Assembly: GCA_965261775.1 (NCBI GenBank)
Contig: OZ253477.1
Location: 62,001-126,000, forward strand
Direction: 5' to 3'
Origin: G965261775 sp965261775
GTDB lineage: Bacteria; Pseudomonadota; Gammaproteobacteria; Eutrophobiales; Eutrophobiaceae
Length of the DNA: 64,000 bases
The first letter of the stretch is position 1; the number at the start of each line of letters is the position of its first letter. The position numbers and the translations under genes were made by a program. The notes under the pieces were generated by a model. That model was not told where the DNA came from and ran no database searches. It saw only the letters and a program-made list of their open reading frames with translations. Positions 42,301 through 51,207 of the stretch are shown in pieces.

Positions 42301-43549
42301 GCATATATTGAGAAATGCGGTTGACCACAGTATTGAAACACCGGATGAACGTGTTCGTCTGGGAAAAAGTCCGGAGGGAAAATTACAGCTGAATTTTGTG
42401 AGAGAAGGTTCTCAGATAATAATTGACTGTCAGGACGACGGTGCCGGTTTTGACCGGGAGAATATCTTTGCAACGGCGGTCAAGCATGGTTTGATTGATG
42501 CTGGAGCAGAATTATCTGACAGCGAAATAAAACGTTTGATTTTCCGTCCGGGCTTTTCCACTCGCAAGGAGGTGACTCAAACCTCGGGACGGGGGGTGGG
42601 GATGGACATTATTCACACCGAATTACTGGCAATGAAAGGTAGTATTCATATTGTGCCAGAATCAGGTAAAGGTTGTTTGATTGAGCTGAAAATACCAATA
42701 ACGTTAATGCTGACACATGCGGTATTATTGCGTCAGTCAAACAGGATTATAGCCGTGTCAAACCGCGATGTAGAAAAAATCCTGCGTCTTAATACATCGA
42801 AAATTCTTAAGACTGAAGACGGACTTTTTTATGATGTTGATGGTAAAAAATTACAGATGTTACCGTTGGGGTCTTTATTGAGACTCCCGTTGAGTGAAAA
42901 AGAGAGCGACAGTGAGACGATATTTGCGTTTCTTGTTCGCGGGGAAGAAAAAGATTGCATCGTTTGTTTAGAAGAGATTATTGACACGCGCACTTTTTTC
43001 ATTAAATCAATAGGGAAGTATCTTAACCATCTTAAAGGCATACTGGGCATGGCTATTTTAGGCGATGGCAATGTAATCCCCGTTATCGATCTGCCTGATC
43101 TGATAAACATCGGTATCACCGAAATGGAACCTTTTGGGAGCCCTTTGACGAAACAGTCCAGATCGTTTCCAGTCATCAATTTCCAAACTGCTCTAGTTGT
43201 GGATGACTCTTTAAGTTCGAGGCGCGTATTGTCCCATCTCATGCAGGATGCGGGTTTTGAAGTGAGAGTGGCAAAAGACGGGCTTGAAGCTATCGCGGAT
43301 ATGGAAAAGAAAAAGCCTGATATTATCTTGGCTGATATGGAGATGCCCAGAATGGACGGAATAGAATTCACTTCTCACGTGCGCCACTCTAAAAATATAA
43401 AAAACATTCCTATAATTATGGTGACATCGCGTTCCACCAGTAAGCACAGAAAACAGGCAGAAGCTGCTGGTGTCAACGTCTATGTGACCAAACCATTCAT
43501 GGAAGATGATTTGATCGGGCATGTGCACGAGCTGTTATCCGCAGATTGA
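39305..43549 (+). CDS. ChpA/PilL-like hybrid histidine kinase
   Basis: About 1414 residues from ATG 39305; a TTG six codons earlier is also possible. The first ~640 residues hold four degenerate helical repeats of the FimL/ChpA kind (GIAAGEYERYGFQDSCLLVKE, LGMAAEKIGLSGFWKACLFIK and others) and an acidic linker. A true Hpt domain has the phospho-His in RIAHTLKGAANTVG (about 688). The ATPase domain shows HILRNAVDHS (about 1000), DDGAGF and GRGVGMDI (about 1097). A CheW-like domain follows, and a C-terminal receiver with Asp in IILADMEMPRMDG (about 1343). It should phosphorylate the two regulators upstream. Only one functional Hpt is seen, fewer than in Pseudomonas ChpA. Confidence 0.92.
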   Translation: MNPDNKNRLEEFIGRIAPSFLTVEKPKTTVVQTALENIETLGIAAGEYERYGFQDSCLLVKEVFSNIIGKTDALNEEQFELLKQWRLLAGNYIRESKPATAGALTDFFRYKALHADITGDELDVLEDLLKKEGNPFIFLFSDVIEAIEYERPFALNLFNERLEQLLPLLDGRDSTGFVDVCLLLQENMTEITKDGGGLDIRQRQLLIDWIHQSGFLFADKNNRSTVILLLNILQHGAWPNPISSVNVGILLEIFAANGDDTAVSLIPDSLRKPFKNLQDAYIQFDPKNIQTVQVIADVTEDLGMAAEKIGLSGFWKACLFIKQNLSSLNDDPSLDADFDILYIDQWLTLVQHYLSKPDEPSETRKVFDYVTNKAWGGPLPQADLEMLKEAMGIEDNVDDMDDIYTATNITTSGIEVTDAELDDVADETTGTDKVEGLDETTTKDETDACSLEPLSDDSGSIKIEDIKPMPHEVSKELINILRKEAVIIQSEIQSYIECTQDESAVPALTADLFSQYTLHIELFGNACQAAEMDGLCQCCAVFIKSLHHISEDQKAPTAIQLSLISAWPEAVLSYLENLDDESCSNQLVNVLKNEALPDSLPDSVVPAMVELLGAVYVSDKESSDVERQTVVREEDVSIALSDDINQELLDGLLQELPGQTEAFSTAIQAFIDGSAGIVEVQNAQRIAHTLKGAANTVGIKGIAVLMHQLEDIMGALNKMNRLPSPGLANVLMEAADCLEEMSEALVEYRPAPANSVQVLKNVLDWAHRLDSGDSACLGTEQKEIAPPLEDIQTEDKIETATEYSDADAVLRVSVGLIDEILRLLGESMIMVSRLQEHTRLSILQSKQILEHQSNTETLLSDLEIQIESKGPKGIDHNPGFSTNRKGLFDALEFEEYNELNTITHRLVEASHDSYEFNKQLLQDLHKSDELLINKSRLHSEIQELVLRMRQTPIKTIAPRLQRIVRQTCKDTGKQAVLEISGTDILIDSDILNRIVIPLMHILRNAVDHSIETPDERVRLGKSPEGKLQLNFVREGSQIIIDCQDDGAGFDRENIFATAVKHGLIDAGAELSDSEIKRLIFRPGFSTRKEVTQTSGRGVGMDIIHTELLAMKGSIHIVPESGKGCLIELKIPITLMLTHAVLLRQSNRIIAVSNRDVEKILRLNTSKILKTEDGLFYDVDGKKLQMLPLGSLLRLPLSEKESDSETIFAFLVRGEEKDCIVCLEEIIDTRTFFIKSIGKYLNHLKGILGMAILGDGNVIPVIDLPDLINIGITEMEPFGSPLTKQSRSFPVINFQTALVVDDSLSSRRVLSHLMQDAGFEVRVAKDGLEAIADMEKKKPDIILADMEMPRMDGIEFTSHVRHSKNIKNIPIIMVTSRSTSKHRKQAEAAGVNVYVTKPFMEDDLIGHVHELLSAD

Positions 43550-43573
43550 ACAGATTAATGCGGATTGTTTTTG
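43537..43573 (+). terminator. Hairpin with T-run at the end of the kinase gene
   Basis: ATCCGCA and TGCGGAT form a 7-bp stem with a 15-base loop, followed by TGTTTTT. The stop codon lies inside the loop. It may end part of the transcription of the Chp-like operon. The sequence also resembles the CGCAGATT-type intergenic repeat found at 45638. Confidence 0.4.
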
Positions 43574-43673
43574 GTGCAGTTATCTCCGTGTGCAAACGCA
43601 AAAACGTTGCTGTTCCCGCGGGAGCGGGTGAAATATTACGTAGCTTAAGAATACGGCCGGGATTATTATCCCC

Positions 43674-44531
43674 ATGAACAATTCAGATTATTTTTTGAGT
43701 ACGGATGCACAATTAAAAAAGTTTGGTTTTTCCATTCCAGGCTATCATTTAATCAGGCAGGTTGCTACCGGAGGCATGTCAACAATACTTTTGGCAAGAC
43801 CGGTTGAGGATGATAATGAAGTGGTGCTGAAAGTGATGTTCACCGATGAGGTGGATCGGGATTCACGGCCTTTAAAACGTTTTATGCAGGAATACGTATT
43901 AATTTCATACCTTAACCACCCGCATGTCATCAGGATATACGAAAGGGGCTTTGCTGCCAATTTTGCTTACATCGCTATGGAATATTGTCCTGCCGGGGAT
44001 TTGGGCAAAAAACTGGAGGCGGGTATAAATCTTGAGGTTGCAATCAAATACATACGTCAAATATGTGCAGGTCTTGCTGCGATACATGACATTAATGTCG
44101 TCCATTGCGATCTTAAGCCTAGCAATATCCTGTTTAGAAATGACGTCACATTGACGGTGACTGATTTCGGCGCCGCTTACAATCAAACTGGCGAGACTGA
44201 AAATCCCAGGACGGAAAAGCGAATAGTCGGTACTCCCTATTACCTTAGCCCCGAAAGGTGTAAGGGTCTGCCGTTTGACCACAGAAGTGATTTATATAAC
44301 CTTGGTGTTATCGTATTTCAAATGCTGACAGGGAAGCGTCCTTATACAGGCAGGTCGATTCCCGAGGTAATTTCAAAGCACATCAATGCACCGATTCCCA
44401 TACTTGCCGGTGTGCTTGCCAAATATCAGCCTTTAATTGATGGTCTATTGGCAAAGGAAGCTGATGAGCGATTTCAATCTGCCAATGATGTTATTTTGGG
44501 TCTGGACTATATCAAGTCGTTATTTCGTTGA
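43674..44531 (+). CDS. Ser/Thr protein kinase, soluble
   Basis: A 285-residue kinase domain without membrane helix or extra domain. Visible are the Gly-rich loop QVATGGMSTILLA, the ATP-binding Lys in EVVLKVMF, the catalytic loop VVHCDLKPSNILF (HCD in place of HRD), the Mg-binding DFGAAY and the GTPYYLSPERCKG activation segment. It is placed 125 bases after the ChpA-like gene on the same strand. It may act on the Chp-like pathway, but this is inferred from position only. Confidence 0.9.
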   Translation: MNNSDYFLSTDAQLKKFGFSIPGYHLIRQVATGGMSTILLARPVEDDNEVVLKVMFTDEVDRDSRPLKRFMQEYVLISYLNHPHVIRIYERGFAANFAYIAMEYCPAGDLGKKLEAGINLEVAIKYIRQICAGLAAIHDINVVHCDLKPSNILFRNDVTLTVTDFGAAYNQTGETENPRTEKRIVGTPYYLSPERCKGLPFDHRSDLYNLGVIVFQMLTGKRPYTGRSIPEVISKHINAPIPILAGVLAKYQPLIDGLLAKEADERFQSANDVILGLDYIKSLFR

Positions 44532-44577
44532 TGAAGTCATTATGATATTAAAAACAGTGAAGGAGAGATTTTAAACG

Positions 44578-45555
44578 ATGGAATTTTTGGTTGAATACGG
44601 TATGTTTCTGGTTAAATTCCTGACAGTTATTTTCGTGCTATTACTGATGGCGATGGCGGTTATTTTTATGGTTTTCCGTTGGAAAGAAGAACCGGAGCAA
44701 CTCCTTATCAAGAATATTAATGATAAATACGACGCCATGAGGCAGGTATTGAATTCACAGATTTTGGATAAAAAAGAATTTAAAAAGTGGTTAAAACAGG
44801 AAGAAAAAGATCATAAGAAGAAAAAGAAGAATAATGTCAGAAACAAAATCTTCCTGCTTGATTTTAAGGGTGATCTAAAGGCCAGCTCCGTTTCTTCGCT
44901 GCGTGAAGAGGTTACAGCTATTCTGACGATTGCCGGGAAACAAGACGAAGTTGTTGTGTTGCTCGAAAGCAGTGGTGGTACGGTGCATGGTTACGGGCTT
45001 TGCGCGTCGCAACTCGGGCGTATAAGGGATGAGGGTATTAAGTTGACGGTGGCTGTAGATAAGGTAGCGGCGAGTGGCGGGTATATGATGGCTTGTGTCG
45101 CAAATAAGATTATTGCGGCGCCCTTTGCCATTATTGGTTCTATCGGAGTATTGGCGCAGATCCCCAATTTTCACAGATTGTTGAAAAAGATGGATATTGA
45201 TTTTGAGCAGATCACTGCCGGTGATTATAAAAGGACACTGACACTGTTTGGTGAAAACACGGATAAAGACAGGGAAAGATTTAAGGAAGATATTGAGCAA
45301 ACACATGATTTATTTAAAGAATTTGTGAAAGATAATCGTGCTCAGGTCAATATTGAAAAGATTTCCACAGGTCAATATTGGTATGGCAAACGCGCGACTG
45401 AATTGAACCTTGTTGATGAGTTAATCACGAGTGACCATTATCTATCTACCGCCGTGGAAGAAGCGGATGTTTTTGAAATAAAATATCAACGCAAAAAAAA
45501 CATTTCTGAAAAAATAGCCTTCTTTGGGGCCAGGTTATTGGATAGATTCGGTTAA
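44578..45555 (+). CDS. sohB: SohB-like inner-membrane S49 peptidase
   Basis: A 325-residue protein with an N-terminal membrane helix (FLVKFLTVIFVLLLMAMAVIFMVF, shortened) and a lysine-rich segment, then an S49 peptidase domain. The nucleophile Ser is in VDKVAASGGYMMACVA and the general-base Lys in TAGDYKRTLTLFGENTDKDRE. VVVLLESSGGTVHGYGL is the oxyanion-side block. The length and N-terminal SohB layout agree with the family. It degrades signal peptides or membrane proteins at the inner membrane. Confidence 0.92.
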   Translation: MEFLVEYGMFLVKFLTVIFVLLLMAMAVIFMVFRWKEEPEQLLIKNINDKYDAMRQVLNSQILDKKEFKKWLKQEEKDHKKKKKNNVRNKIFLLDFKGDLKASSVSSLREEVTAILTIAGKQDEVVVLLESSGGTVHGYGLCASQLGRIRDEGIKLTVAVDKVAASGGYMMACVANKIIAAPFAIIGSIGVLAQIPNFHRLLKKMDIDFEQITAGDYKRTLTLFGENTDKDRERFKEDIEQTHDLFKEFVKDNRAQVNIEKISTGQYWYGKRATELNLVDELITSDHYLSTAVEEADVFEIKYQRKKNISEKIAFFGARLLDRFG

Positions 45556-45637
45556 CATTCCCGTTCACTTCATGGATGGAAAGAATCGGTGTTTCCTGTT
45601 ATTTTTGTTTTAGACAATAGAGTGCTTATGTGGGAAA

Positions 45638-45773
45638 CGCAGATTACAGGTTAAACGGATTTTTCAGAATAGCGTCCCTGATTGCCCAGACATCTTCAAT
45701 AATTATTGCATTACAACATGCCATCGGTTCAAAAATTTTTCGAGACTGAACGGCGGATTTTTTTAATCTGCGG
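45638..45773. repeat. CGCAGATT-type intergenic repeat pieces
   Basis: CGCAGATTACAGGTTAAACGG followed by ATTTTT lies at 45638-45665, and its near-complement GCGGATTTTTTTAATCTGCGG lies at 45753-45773. A related piece lies at 43540-43573 after the ChpA-like gene. Such palindromic pieces are known as dispersed intergenic elements in many bacteria. Confidence 0.5.
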
Positions 45774-46023
45774 GGGACGGGGGGCTAAAATAGCAATAAA
45801 GATAGCTTTTGCCTGGGCAGGTGCCTCTATATCTTTGGTGCCGTACTATTTTTCATTGATATTAAAAATGCCGATACGTTGGCACGCTATATTTGTTTCA
45901 GATCTGTCGCTGTTTCCAGTGTTTAGTAAAGATTCAGGGTATTCCTGATTTCATTTAATGAATGACTTTGGGATGGAAACCGGAAAAATATTTGAAATTA
46001 ACGCTCTTTTTTAAATAAAGTGC

Positions 46024-46052
46024 TTGCAAAGTGAAATTAATCCGTTAAAAAT
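46024..46052 (+). promoter_or_regulatory. Candidate promoter of the tRNA-Ala-23S-5S operon
   Basis: TTGCAA, a 16-base spacer and TAAAAA/T lie about 75 bases before tRNA-Ala. The same arrangement (TTGCAA, 16 bases, TAAAAT) stands before rpsU. It would give this rRNA operon its own start without a 16S gene. Confidence 0.45.
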
Positions 46053-46126
46053 ATGTGGCTCTGAAATTTTGATATGGTTTAGGTGCCTTGCAGAAATAGC
46101 TGATGGCTCAATAGCAAGCATTATAC

Positions 46127-46202
46127 GGGGCCATAGCTCAGTTGGGAGAGCGCCTGTTTTGCACGCAGGAGGTCGGCGGTTCGACCCCGCCTGGCTCCAC
46201 CA
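46127..46202 (+). tRNA. tRNA-Ala (anticodon UGC)
   Basis: A 76-base cloverleaf with encoded CCA. The acceptor GGGGCCA pairs with TGGCTCC, and the anticodon stem CCTGT/GCAGG-type region carries loop TTTGCAC with anticodon TGC. It is the spacer tRNA usually found between 16S and 23S, but here it is the first gene of the operon. Confidence 0.97.
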
Positions 46203-46283
46203 GATATTGGTCTGATTTGTTTGGCAAGACATAATTTTAATGATGAAATATGTCCTGCGAGACAAATGCTCTCGGTATAACGA

Positions 46284-46297
46284 GTTCTTTAAAAATT
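46284..46297 (+). promoter_or_regulatory. boxA-like antitermination element
   Basis: GTTCTTTAAAAATT lies in the 394-base spacer between tRNA-Ala and the 23S gene. This is the usual boxA place and form in gammaproteobacterial 16S-23S spacers, where Nus factors bind for antitermination. Nothing else is recognised in the spacer. Confidence 0.5.
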
Positions 46298-47047
46298 TGG
46301 AAAACTGAATAGCTGTAAATAACATTTATGTTATTTATGGTTCAAATACATTTGAAAAAAATGTATTTGGGTATATGCATTTATGTATAGCGTCAGCAAA
46401 AATATAATCTTTACAGGTTTAGCGTACAAAAGGGCTAAACACGGGAATAAGCTTCAGGGAAGAAGGATGTCTGAATGCGGATGATGGTGGCGAATGAAGG
46501 CGGGAATGTGCATAAAAGTACATGATCGACTGAGTGAGGAAACCGGTGAAGTAATCAGACAAGAAATCAAGTGAGAGAAACTGTTTGAGATTATATAGTC
46601 AAGTGAATAAGCGCATACGGTGGATGCCTAGGCGGTAAGAGGCGATGAAGGACGTGGTAGTCTGCGATAAGCTTCGGAGAGTAGACAAACATACTTTGAC
46701 CCGGAGATTTCCGAATGGGGGAACCCGCTGCTTCAGCAGTATCTGCATCTGAATTCATAGGGTGTAGAGGCAAACCCGGGGAACTGAAACATCTAAGTAC
46801 CCGGAGGAAAAGAAATCAACCGAGATTCCCTGAGTAGCGGCGAGCGAAAGGGGAACAGCCTAGTTCACCACAAGCCCGGATACTTTAGATGAACGTTCTG
46901 GAAAGTTCGACCATAGTGGGTGATAGTCCCGTAATCGAAAAAGTATCTGGGTGGGGTGACGATAAGTAAGACGGGACACGTGCTATCTTGTCTGAAGATG
47001 GGGGGACCATCCTCCAAGGCTAAATACTACTTACCGACCGATAGCGA

Positions 47048-47081
<34 letters not shown>

Positions 47082-47665
47082 GGAGAGGGGAGTGAAATAG
47101 AACCTGAAACCGTGTGCGTACAAGCAGTCGGAGCTTTAGTGCTCGTCCTTCGGGGCGAGTACGGGTGACGGCGTACCTTTTGTATAATGGGTCAGCGACT
47201 TACTTTCAGCGGCAAGCTTAACCGATAGGGGAGGCGTAGGGAAACCGAGTCCTAACAGGGCGAATCAGTCACTGGAAGTAGACCCGAAACCGGGCGATCT
47301 ATCCATGGCCAGGGTGAAGGTGAGGTAATGCTTACTGGAGGCCCGAACCCACTAATGTTGAAAAATTAGGGGATGAGCTGTGGCTAGGAGTGAAAGGCTA
47401 ATCAAGCCCGGAGATAGCTGGTTCTCCTCGAAATCTATTTAGGTAGAGCCTTGCGTTATCACTCTCGGGGGTAGAGCACTGTTATGGCTAGGGGGTCATC
47501 CCGACTTACCAAACCATGGCAAACTCCGAATACCGGGAAGTGCAATCGCAGGAGACAGACGGCGGGTGATAAGGTCCGTCGTCGAAAGGGAAACAGCCCA
47601 GACCGCCAGCTAAGGTCCCAAAATCATGGCTCAGTGGAAAACGATGTGGGAAGGCATAGACAGCT

Positions 47666-47700
<35 letters not shown>

Positions 47701-47776
47701 AAGCGTAACAGCTCACTGGTTGAGTCGGCCTGCGCGGAAGATTTAACGGGGCTTAAGCCATGTACCGAAGCTGCGG

Positions 47777-48119
47777 GTGCAGAAGGTTGATTAAAGTAGT
47801 TTGATTTAATAGAGAGATTTTTTATGTGTCATTTAAGTGATAAGTTAAGTGAAATGTATAACGATGCTCCTAAAAATGAGGTTGTGGTTATGGTTCATCT
47901 TTTTGGTATCGTTTATTTTGAAGAAATCCAAAAGAGTGAAGATGGTTTAGCTAGAATAGTAAAAGATTCAGGTATCCATCCTTCACTTAAAACTGAAATA
48001 CGTAAGGGAATGAATCTAGCAAAATATGTTCAGTTGAAACCTAAATATAGGAATCAATTTTAATAAAATCACATCAATTATCTCGTTAAATTTAGATTAT
48101 TTTAATCAACCTTTTGCAC
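47777..48119 (+). other. Intervening sequence in 23S helix 45
   Basis: Between conserved flanks (CCGAAGCTGCGG and GGTAGAGGAGCGTTCC) a 343-base insert replaces the short loop of helix 45. Its ends, 47777-47795 and 48101-48119, pair over 19 bases with a single G-U. A second, shorter stem (47805-47815 with 48081-48090) stacks inside. Such long stems are RNase III substrates in Salmonella, Coxiella and others. The middle encodes a 79-residue protein. Confidence 0.93.
47824..48063 (+). CDS. HTH-like protein encoded in the 23S intervening sequence
   Basis: A 79-residue frame from ATG with AGAGAG about 8 bases upstream, ending at TAA, all within the loop of the intervening sequence. It reads MCHLSDKLSEMYNDAPKNEV, then VVMVHLFGIVYFEEIQKSED and GLARIVKDSGIHPSLKTEIR, followed by KGMNLAKYVQLKPKYRNQF. 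This is not the ~120-residue four-helix S23 protein usual in such inserts. I recall a family of short 'HTH-like domain' proteins with the pattern AMIHLFGIKYAxEI and TEINKGxxLAKYV. A role (RNA or DNA binding, mobility of the insert) is not known. Codon use is AT-rich relative to the flanking rRNA. Confidence 0.75.
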   Translation: MCHLSDKLSEMYNDAPKNEVVVMVHLFGIVYFEEIQKSEDGLARIVKDSGIHPSLKTEIRKGMNLAKYVQLKPKYRNQF

Positions 48120-48754
48120 GGTAGAGGAGCGTTCCGTAAGCCGTTGAAGGTGTGCCGGGAGGCATGCTGGAGGTATCGGAAGTGCGAATGCTGACATGAG
48201 TAGCGATAATGGAGGTGAAAAACCTCCACGCCGAAAGCCCAAGGTTTCCTGCGCTATGCTAATCAGCGCAGGGTGAGTCGGTTCCTAAGGCGAGGCCGAA
48301 AGGCGTAGTCGATGGACAACAGGTTAATATTCCTGTACCTTGGATAACTGCGACGGGGTAACGGAGAAGGTTAGGCCAGCCGGAGATTGGTTGTTCCGGT
48401 TCAAACGTGTAGGGAGTGTCCTTTGGCAAATCCGGGGGCGCAATCCTGAGACGTGATAACGAGTAACTCTTACGGGAGTTGCGAAGTGGTTGATACCATG
48501 CTTCCAAGAAAAACCTCTAAGCTTCAGGTTATCTAAGACCGTACCCCAAACCGACACAGGTGGGCAGGGAGAGAATCCCAAGGCGCTTGAGAGAACTCGG
48601 GTGAAGGAACTCGGCAAAATGACACCGTAACTTCGGGAGAAGGTGTGCCCTTGGTATGTGAAGGCCCTGCGGCTGGAGCAGAAGGGGGTTGCAATAACCA
48701 GGTGGCTGCGACTGTTTACTAAAAACACAGCACTCTGCAAACTCGAAAGAGGAC

Positions 48755-48789
<35 letters not shown>

Positions 48790-48832
48790 TAATTGATGGG
48801 GTTAGCTTCGGCAAAGCTCCTGATCGAAGCCT

Positions 48833-48916
<84 letters not shown>

Positions 48917-49178
48917 CGATGGCCACACTGTCTCCACCCGAGACTCAGCGAAATTGAACTTGCTGTTAAGATGCAGTATACCCGCGGCTAGACGGAAAGA
49001 CCCCGTGAACCTTTACTACAGCTTTGCACTGGACTTTGAATATATTTGTGTAGGATAGCTGGGAGGCACTGAAACGTGAACGCTAGTTTGCGTGGAGCCA
49101 ACCTTGAAATACCAGCCTTGTCTATTCGGGGTTCTAACCCAGACCCGTTATCCGGGTCGGAGACAGTGCATGGTGGGT

Positions 49179-49221
<43 letters not shown>

Positions 49222-49353
49222 ATAAAGGTACCCTCAGCACGGTCGGAAATCGTGCAATGAGCGCAAAGGTAAAAGGGTGCTTGACTGTGAGACGGACACG
49301 TCGAACAGGTGCGAAAGCAGGTCTTAGTGATCCGGTGGTTCTGTATGGAAGGA

Positions 49354-49395
<42 letters not shown>

Positions 49396-49468
49396 AATAC
49401 CACCCAAGAGTTCATATCGACGGTGGTGTTTGGCACCTCGATGTCGGCTCATCTCATCCTGGGGCTGT

Positions 49469-49505
<37 letters not shown>

Positions 49506-49674
49506 AGGTACGCGAGCTGGGTTTAGAACGTCGTGAGACAGTTCGGTCCCTATCTGCCGTGGGCGTTGGAGATTTGAGAGGAGCTGCTCCTAGTACGAGA
49601 GGACCGGAGTGGACGGACCTCTGGTGTTCCGGTTGTCACGCCAGTGGCATTGCCGGGTAGCTAAGTCCGGAAGA

Positions 49675-49705
<31 letters not shown>

Positions 49706-49934
49706 TCACCTCAAGATGAGATCTCCCTGGGAACTTGATTCCCCTGAAGGGCCCTTGAAGACGACAAGGTTGATAGGCCGGGTGTGGAAGTCCAGTAATG
49801 GATGAAGCTAACCGGTACTAATTGCCCGTGAGGCTTGACTATATAATACTCAAGCAGTTTTGGCGTTAATAAATATGATATGTATCAGTTTTCCGAATGT
49901 GAATTTGTTGTCTACAACAGCAAATTTCACCAGT

Positions 49935-50053
49935 TTGTCTGGTGGCCATAGCGAGCGGGAACCACCCGAACCCATTCCGAACTCGGAAGTGAAGACGCTC
50001 AGCGCCGATGATAGTGTGGGAAGTTCCCATGCGAAAGTAGGACACTGCCAGGC
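49935..50053 (+). rRNA. rrf: 5S ribosomal RNA
   Basis: About 119 bases beginning TGTCTGGTGGCCATAGCG and ending ACACTGCCAGGC, whose ends pair. Internal 5S features are present: CCACCCGAACCCATTCCGAA, CTCGGAAGTGAAGACGCTCA, and CGCCGATGATAGTGTGGGA. It lies about 92 bases after the 23S gene. Confidence 0.97.
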
Positions 50054-50064
50054 TTTAAACAATT

Positions 50065-50097
50065 CCCCCCGGTTCTCAAGAATCGGGGGTTTTTTTT
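50065..50097 (+). terminator. Intrinsic terminator of the rRNA operon
   Basis: CCCCCCGGTTC and GAATCGGGGGT form a strong stem with a TCAA loop, followed by a run of eight or more T. It lies directly after the 5S gene. Confidence 0.92.
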
Positions 50098-50292
50098 ATT
50101 CTGACAAGTTGTATAACCAAGGACTTTGGAAAGCTGCATGATATTGACCCATCCGCATGATCTGAAAATACAGAAAGGATGCAAGTAGCTATTTTAGCTG
50201 AATAAATATATAAAGTAAGCCGATTGTAAACTATTGAAAATATGCGGTAAGGCAGGTAATTCGGCATGGGTAAGGCCGAAGGGAAGGTCTAT

Positions 50293-51093
50293 TCATGAAA
50301 AAACAAGTAAAAGTACAATACCCAGTACAATCCGATAAATGACAAATGGCAACATGCCGATTTTATCGAGAAACTTTAGGAAATAATGGATTGTCAGAAA
50401 CGCACTGACAGCAGATAAAGCCGCCGTGCCGATAAAATTGACTGGATTGACCACAGCATCAGTCTGGCTCAGTTGAAGCGCTTCATAACCCCCTGCTGCC
50501 AGAATAATCGGCACCGCCATTAAAAAGGAAAGTCGGGCGGCATTGCCCCGATCAAATCCCAGCATTAACGCGGCGGTGATAGTAATGCCGGAGCGAGATG
50601 TCCCCGGCACAAGTGCTAACGTCTGGGCAAGGCCGATAATAATCGCATCGCGTACGCTGATGGAATCCATTTGTCGAACACGACTACCACTGATGTCAGC
50701 AAACCAGAGTAATAAGCCAAAAATGATGGATGTGGCGGCAATGATTAAAGGATCGCGCAGATAACCGGCGATAATGTCTCTTAGTAGATATCCCGTAACG
50801 AGGATGGGAATGCTTGCGATGATAAGAAGGCGGAATAATTGCGCGTCAGGCGCGTTGAAATTTCCATTAGCAATTGATTTGGAACCAGCGATCAGAATGC
50901 GACGTATTTCTTTTCTGAAATAGACCAGCACGGCGAATATGCTACCGAGATGGGCAGCAACATCAATGGTTAGCCCCTGATCCTGCCACGCCTTTAAAAA
51001 TGGCACGAGTATAAGATGCGCCGAGCTTGAAATGGGCAGGAACTCGGTGATGCCCTGAATTAGTGCCAGAATGATAAGTTGAGCGAATTCCAA
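50293..51093 (-). CDS. uppP: Undecaprenyl-diphosphatase (UppP/BacA)
   Basis: A 266-residue polytopic membrane protein that recycles the undecaprenyl carrier lipid for peptidoglycan. The family motifs GITEFLPISSSAHLILVPF (residues about 14-32) and ALVPGTSRSGITITAALMLG (about 158-177) are complete. The length is normal. It stands alone, converging on the rRNA operon terminator. Confidence 0.97.
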   Translation of the reverse strand: MEFAQLIILALIQGITEFLPISSSAHLILVPFLKAWQDQGLTIDVAAHLGSIFAVLVYFRKEIRRILIAGSKSIANGNFNAPDAQLFRLLIIASIPILVTGYLLRDIIAGYLRDPLIIAATSIIFGLLLWFADISGSRVRQMDSISVRDAIIIGLAQTLALVPGTSRSGITITAALMLGFDRGNAARLSFLMAVPIILAAGGYEALQLSQTDAVVNPVNFIGTAALSAVSAFLTIHYFLKFLDKIGMLPFVIYRIVLGIVLLLVFS

Positions 51094-51207
51094 TGTAGAT
51101 GCTTAAATATTTTTTATGGTGATATAACGTGATGTGGTAATTGCAGGTCGTTTTGACCGGATGTATGATTGTACCGCACCAGTTCGTGAAATTATAAAAA
51201 GTATATT

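Larger units (their letters stand above)
45556..46126. other. Gene-free stretch before the rRNA operon
   Basis: About 570 bases between sohB and tRNA-Ala hold no supported gene. An 80-codon frame at 45706-45948 has no ribosome site. No part of 16S rRNA and no tRNA-Ile are present. The stretch carries two CGCAGATT-type repeat pieces and a candidate promoter near 46024. Confidence 0.7.

Noticed and set aside
45706..45948. An 80-codon plus frame before the rRNA operon.
   Set aside because: No ribosome site, repeat-like sequence inside, and no recognisable protein pattern.
46011..46325. A 104-codon minus-strand frame with WWSQAGSNRRPPACKTGALP across tRNA-Ala.
   Set aside because: This is the well-known false translation of the antisense of a tRNA gene; the tRNA explains the sequence.
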